Assembly: GCF_000482465.1 (NCBI RefSeq) | Contig: NZ_KI519426.1 | Coordinates: 1 to 64,000, forward strand | Length of the DNA: 64,000 nt | Origin: Runella limosa DSM 17973 | Lineage (GTDB): Bacteria > Bacteroidota > Bacteroidia > Cytophagales > Spirosomataceae | Direction: 5' to 3' | Shown: in pieces, positions 62,418 through 64,000 of the stretch | Position numbering within the stretch: position 1 is the stretch's first letter | Layout: each line of letters opens with the position of its first letter | Made by a program: the position numbers and the translations under genes | The notes under the pieces: generated by a model | The model's input: the letters and a program-made list of their open reading frames with translations, nothing else | Told to the model about the DNA's origin: nothing | The model's database searches: none

Positions 62418-63212
62418 TTAGTTTCGAGGTTCATAGATGTTGGCAGCTACCTTTTCCGTCAGTATTTTGGGGACGTACTTGGGTAGGTGCGCATTGAGGA
62501 CGTTGAGAAAACCAGGGATGATTTCTGATTTTTTGGCGAACAAACCGTTAATGGCGATTTTGCCTACAGCTTCGGGCGTCATATTCACTTTGGACGCTGT
62601 TTTTTTTGTATGTTCACCCATTCTGGCCCGATAGACAAAATCGGTGTCGGTACTCCCAGGGCTGAGGGTCGAAACTGAAAGGTCTGTTTCTCTTAGCTCA
62701 AACCGAAGGCTGCGCGTAAACGACAATACCGCCGCTTTGGAGGCCGCATACACCGCTAAGTAGGGGACAGACTGGTAGGCAGTCGTGCTGGCTACGTTGA
62801 GCAAATAGGTCTCTCCGTTGTTTTTTAGGATGGAAACAAAGAGATACGAAAGTCGAACGACCGCTTTGAAATTGACATCAACCATGTTGAGTTGTTCCTC
62901 GATATTGAGGTCGGTAAATCGCCCCGTCAGTCCAAATCCTGCGTTGTTGATTGCCACTTTTAGCTTGTTTTTGAAAGGAGTTAGCCATTTTTCAATGTTG
63001 ATGACTGCATCCGCTTCGGATAAATCCTGCACAAAGGTGTGAACACTAAGAGCAGGGTAGCGCCCGCGTAGTTCAGTTTGGGTATATTCGAGCACCTCTT
63101 GATCAAAATCGACCAAGAGGAGGTGGTACTGACGCTGCGCAAGTTCGTTGGCGATGGCCTTTCCGATGCCTTTGGCTGAACCTGTTACGAGGGCATATTG
63201 GGGTATGTTCAT
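62418..63212 (-). CDS. SDR family oxidoreductase
   Basis: 264 residues. Classical short-chain dehydrogenase: cofactor motif TGSAKGIGKAIA (residues 10-21), NNAGFG (89-94), and catalytic Ser142, Tyr155 and Lys159 (NVAST...YAASKAAVLSF), followed by LSPGSTDTDF. The C-terminus (GKIAINGLFAKKSEIIPGFLN) resembles the DltE/YqjQ-like group of SDRs with membrane-lipid or fatty substrates. It uses NAD(P)(H); the aspartate in VDFDQE after the second strand favours NAD. Substrate not determinable. Confidence 0.9.
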   Translation of the reverse strand: MNIPQYALVTGSAKGIGKAIANELAQRQYHLLLVDFDQEVLEYTQTELRGRYPALSVHTFVQDLSEADAVINIEKWLTPFKNKLKVAINNAGFGLTGRFTDLNIEEQLNMVDVNFKAVVRLSYLFVSILKNNGETYLLNVASTTAYQSVPYLAVYAASKAAVLSFTRSLRFELRETDLSVSTLSPGSTDTDFVYRARMGEHTKKTASKVNMTPEAVGKIAINGLFAKKSEIIPGFLNVLNAHLPKYVPKILTEKVAANIYEPRN

Positions 63213-63252
63213 AGGGAAATACGAATGAGTGAATTACGATAAGCGATGGGGC

Positions 63253-64000
63253 TTATTTGACAACATATTTCGCAAGACGCTGGTAAAAAGGGGTTTTGCT
63301 ATGTTCATTTTTAGGCACGTATTTTCCTGTCACGATGGGTACATACATGACGCGACGGCGTGACTGTTCGCCCTCAAAAACACTCGCTTCTACCCGATGC
63401 CACAAGTCGCCGTCGTGAATGGTCAAATCGCCTGCTTCAATATCGAGGCCTACTTCGTTGACATCGGGCTGGTGATCGATGAATTGTTTTTTGCGGAAAA
63501 GCGTCTGAAACACGCCCTGGGTGTGCGTACCCGGTAACACCTTGAGACCCCCGTTGCGGCTTAGGCAGTCATCAAGGTGCGTACCGATATTGAGCATTTT
63601 GTGAATCTTTTGTCCTAAAAACAAGTCCCGTGGGCTATCGGTATGCCATCCCATGGAGGTAAACTTGCTGTGTTTGTCTCGAACGTAATGATTAAATACC
63701 AGTCCATCTTTTTCGTCTTCACCCACGCGGGCATCGCCGCCGATTAAAGCGGTAAGCGATTGGATACGAGGGTCTTGGATATATTCTCTTAGGATGGGGC
63801 TGAATTTGGACGCAAAGCAAATTCGCTGAACCAACGGGCTGCCATCAAGGTCTTTACCAAACTTGAGAGGTACTCCGTTGATTTTTTGTTCGCCATCGGC
63901 CAAAATTTGTTCTTCAATTCGCTTGAATTCGTTGAGAAACAACTGAACGGCGTCTTTGGCAATGAAATTTTTGAAGTGCAAAAAACCGTTTTGATTGAAA
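63253..64000 (-). CDS. Phytanoyl-CoA dioxygenase family protein, N-terminus beyond the right edge
   Basis: The minus frame is open to the window edge: residues FNQNGFLHFKNFIAKDAV form a typical PhyH start, so the gene begins just outside. Fe(II)/2-oxoglutarate features: SMGWHTDSPRDLFLG with the H-x-D iron ligands, GTHLDDCLSRNGGLKVLPGTHTQG, and the distal ligand histidine in DLTIHDGDLWHRVEAS followed by RRVMYVPIV (2-oxoglutarate-binding Arg). Family members hydroxylate varied small molecules. The last visible gene of the minus-strand series; 40 bp before the SDR gene. Confidence 0.85.
   Translation of the reverse strand, partial: FNQNGFLHFKNFIAKDAVQLFLNEFKRIEEQILADGEQKINGVPLKFGKDLDGSPLVQRICFASKFSPILREYIQDPRIQSLTALIGGDARVGEDEKDGLVFNHYVRDKHSKFTSMGWHTDSPRDLFLGQKIHKMLNIGTHLDDCLSRNGGLKVLPGTHTQGVFQTLFRKKQFIDHQPDVNEVGLDIEAGDLTIHDGDLWHRVEASVFEGEQSRRRVMYVPIVTGKYVPKNEHSKTPFYQRLAKYVVK

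Overview
The window looks like chromosomal DNA of a member of the Bacteroidota, most likely order Cytophagales (Runella/Spirosomataceae-like). The reasons are four SusC/SusD (TonB-dependent transporter plus lipoprotein) pairs, start regions that are A-rich rather than strong Shine-Dalgarno sites, a LytS/LytTR two-component pair, DUF4932, DUF4395, DUF1684 and TlpA-type genes, and moderate GC. The genus-level guess is inference from gene content only.

Layout. 1-4.0 kb is an accessory strip: the end of an IS3-family element that truncates a regulator-propeller lipoprotein gene, followed by minus-strand genes for a nuclease-like hypothetical, a DUF4365 protein and a HEPN protein. These are separated by large imperfect palindromes that look like integron attC sites; no integrase is visible. 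4.2-7.7 kb holds a DUF4932 protein and a LytTR regulator/LytS-type sensor kinase pair. 8.0-12.9 kb is an anion-transport group: chromate transporter ChrA, a small outer-membrane protein, an unusual ChrB-like/AraC fusion regulator, a YeiH-type putative sulfate exporter and a cyanophycinase. 12.8-15.2 kb carries a phytoene-desaturase-like oxidoreductase and a TIGR01777 epimerase.

15.3-53.5 kb, almost entirely on the minus strand, is dominated by two kinds of SusCD block. Block A (susC-susD followed by two eight-TM-like DoxX proteins with a shared periplasmic-looking C-terminal domain) occurs twice, at 15.3-22.8 and 45.9-53.5 kb. Both copies are preceded by the same structured leader RNA. Block B (a different SusC class with its SusD) also occurs twice. 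One copy leads into amidohydrolase - SsuD-like monooxygenase - amino acid permease. The other leads into a TPR protein, a DUF1684 protein, a SoxC/SoxD-like sulfite dehydrogenase pair and an outer-membrane barrel. A renal-dipeptidase homologue and a YgiD-like dioxygenase sit between them.

54.2-58.4 kb, on the plus strand, is a sulfur-assimilation group: YceI, a DsbD N-domain protein, a cysteine desulfurase-like enzyme and an O-acetylhomoserine sulfhydrylase (MetY). It lies behind a promoter and an attenuator-like leader. 58.7-64.0 kb, on the minus strand, holds DUF4395, TlpA-like, TPR, AhpD/CMD-like, SDR and PhyH genes.

Reading them together, I infer a large organosulfur acquisition and handling region: outer-membrane capture (SusCD), amide and C-S bond cleavage (amidohydrolase, SsuD-like), sulfite disposal (SoxCD-like), sulfate/chromate export, and sulfide assimilation (MetY, desulfurase). 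The two block A copies with their conserved leader RNA and their uncharacterised DoxX pair are the best candidate for an undescribed system here. Several dispersed palindromic repeat families are scattered between genes.
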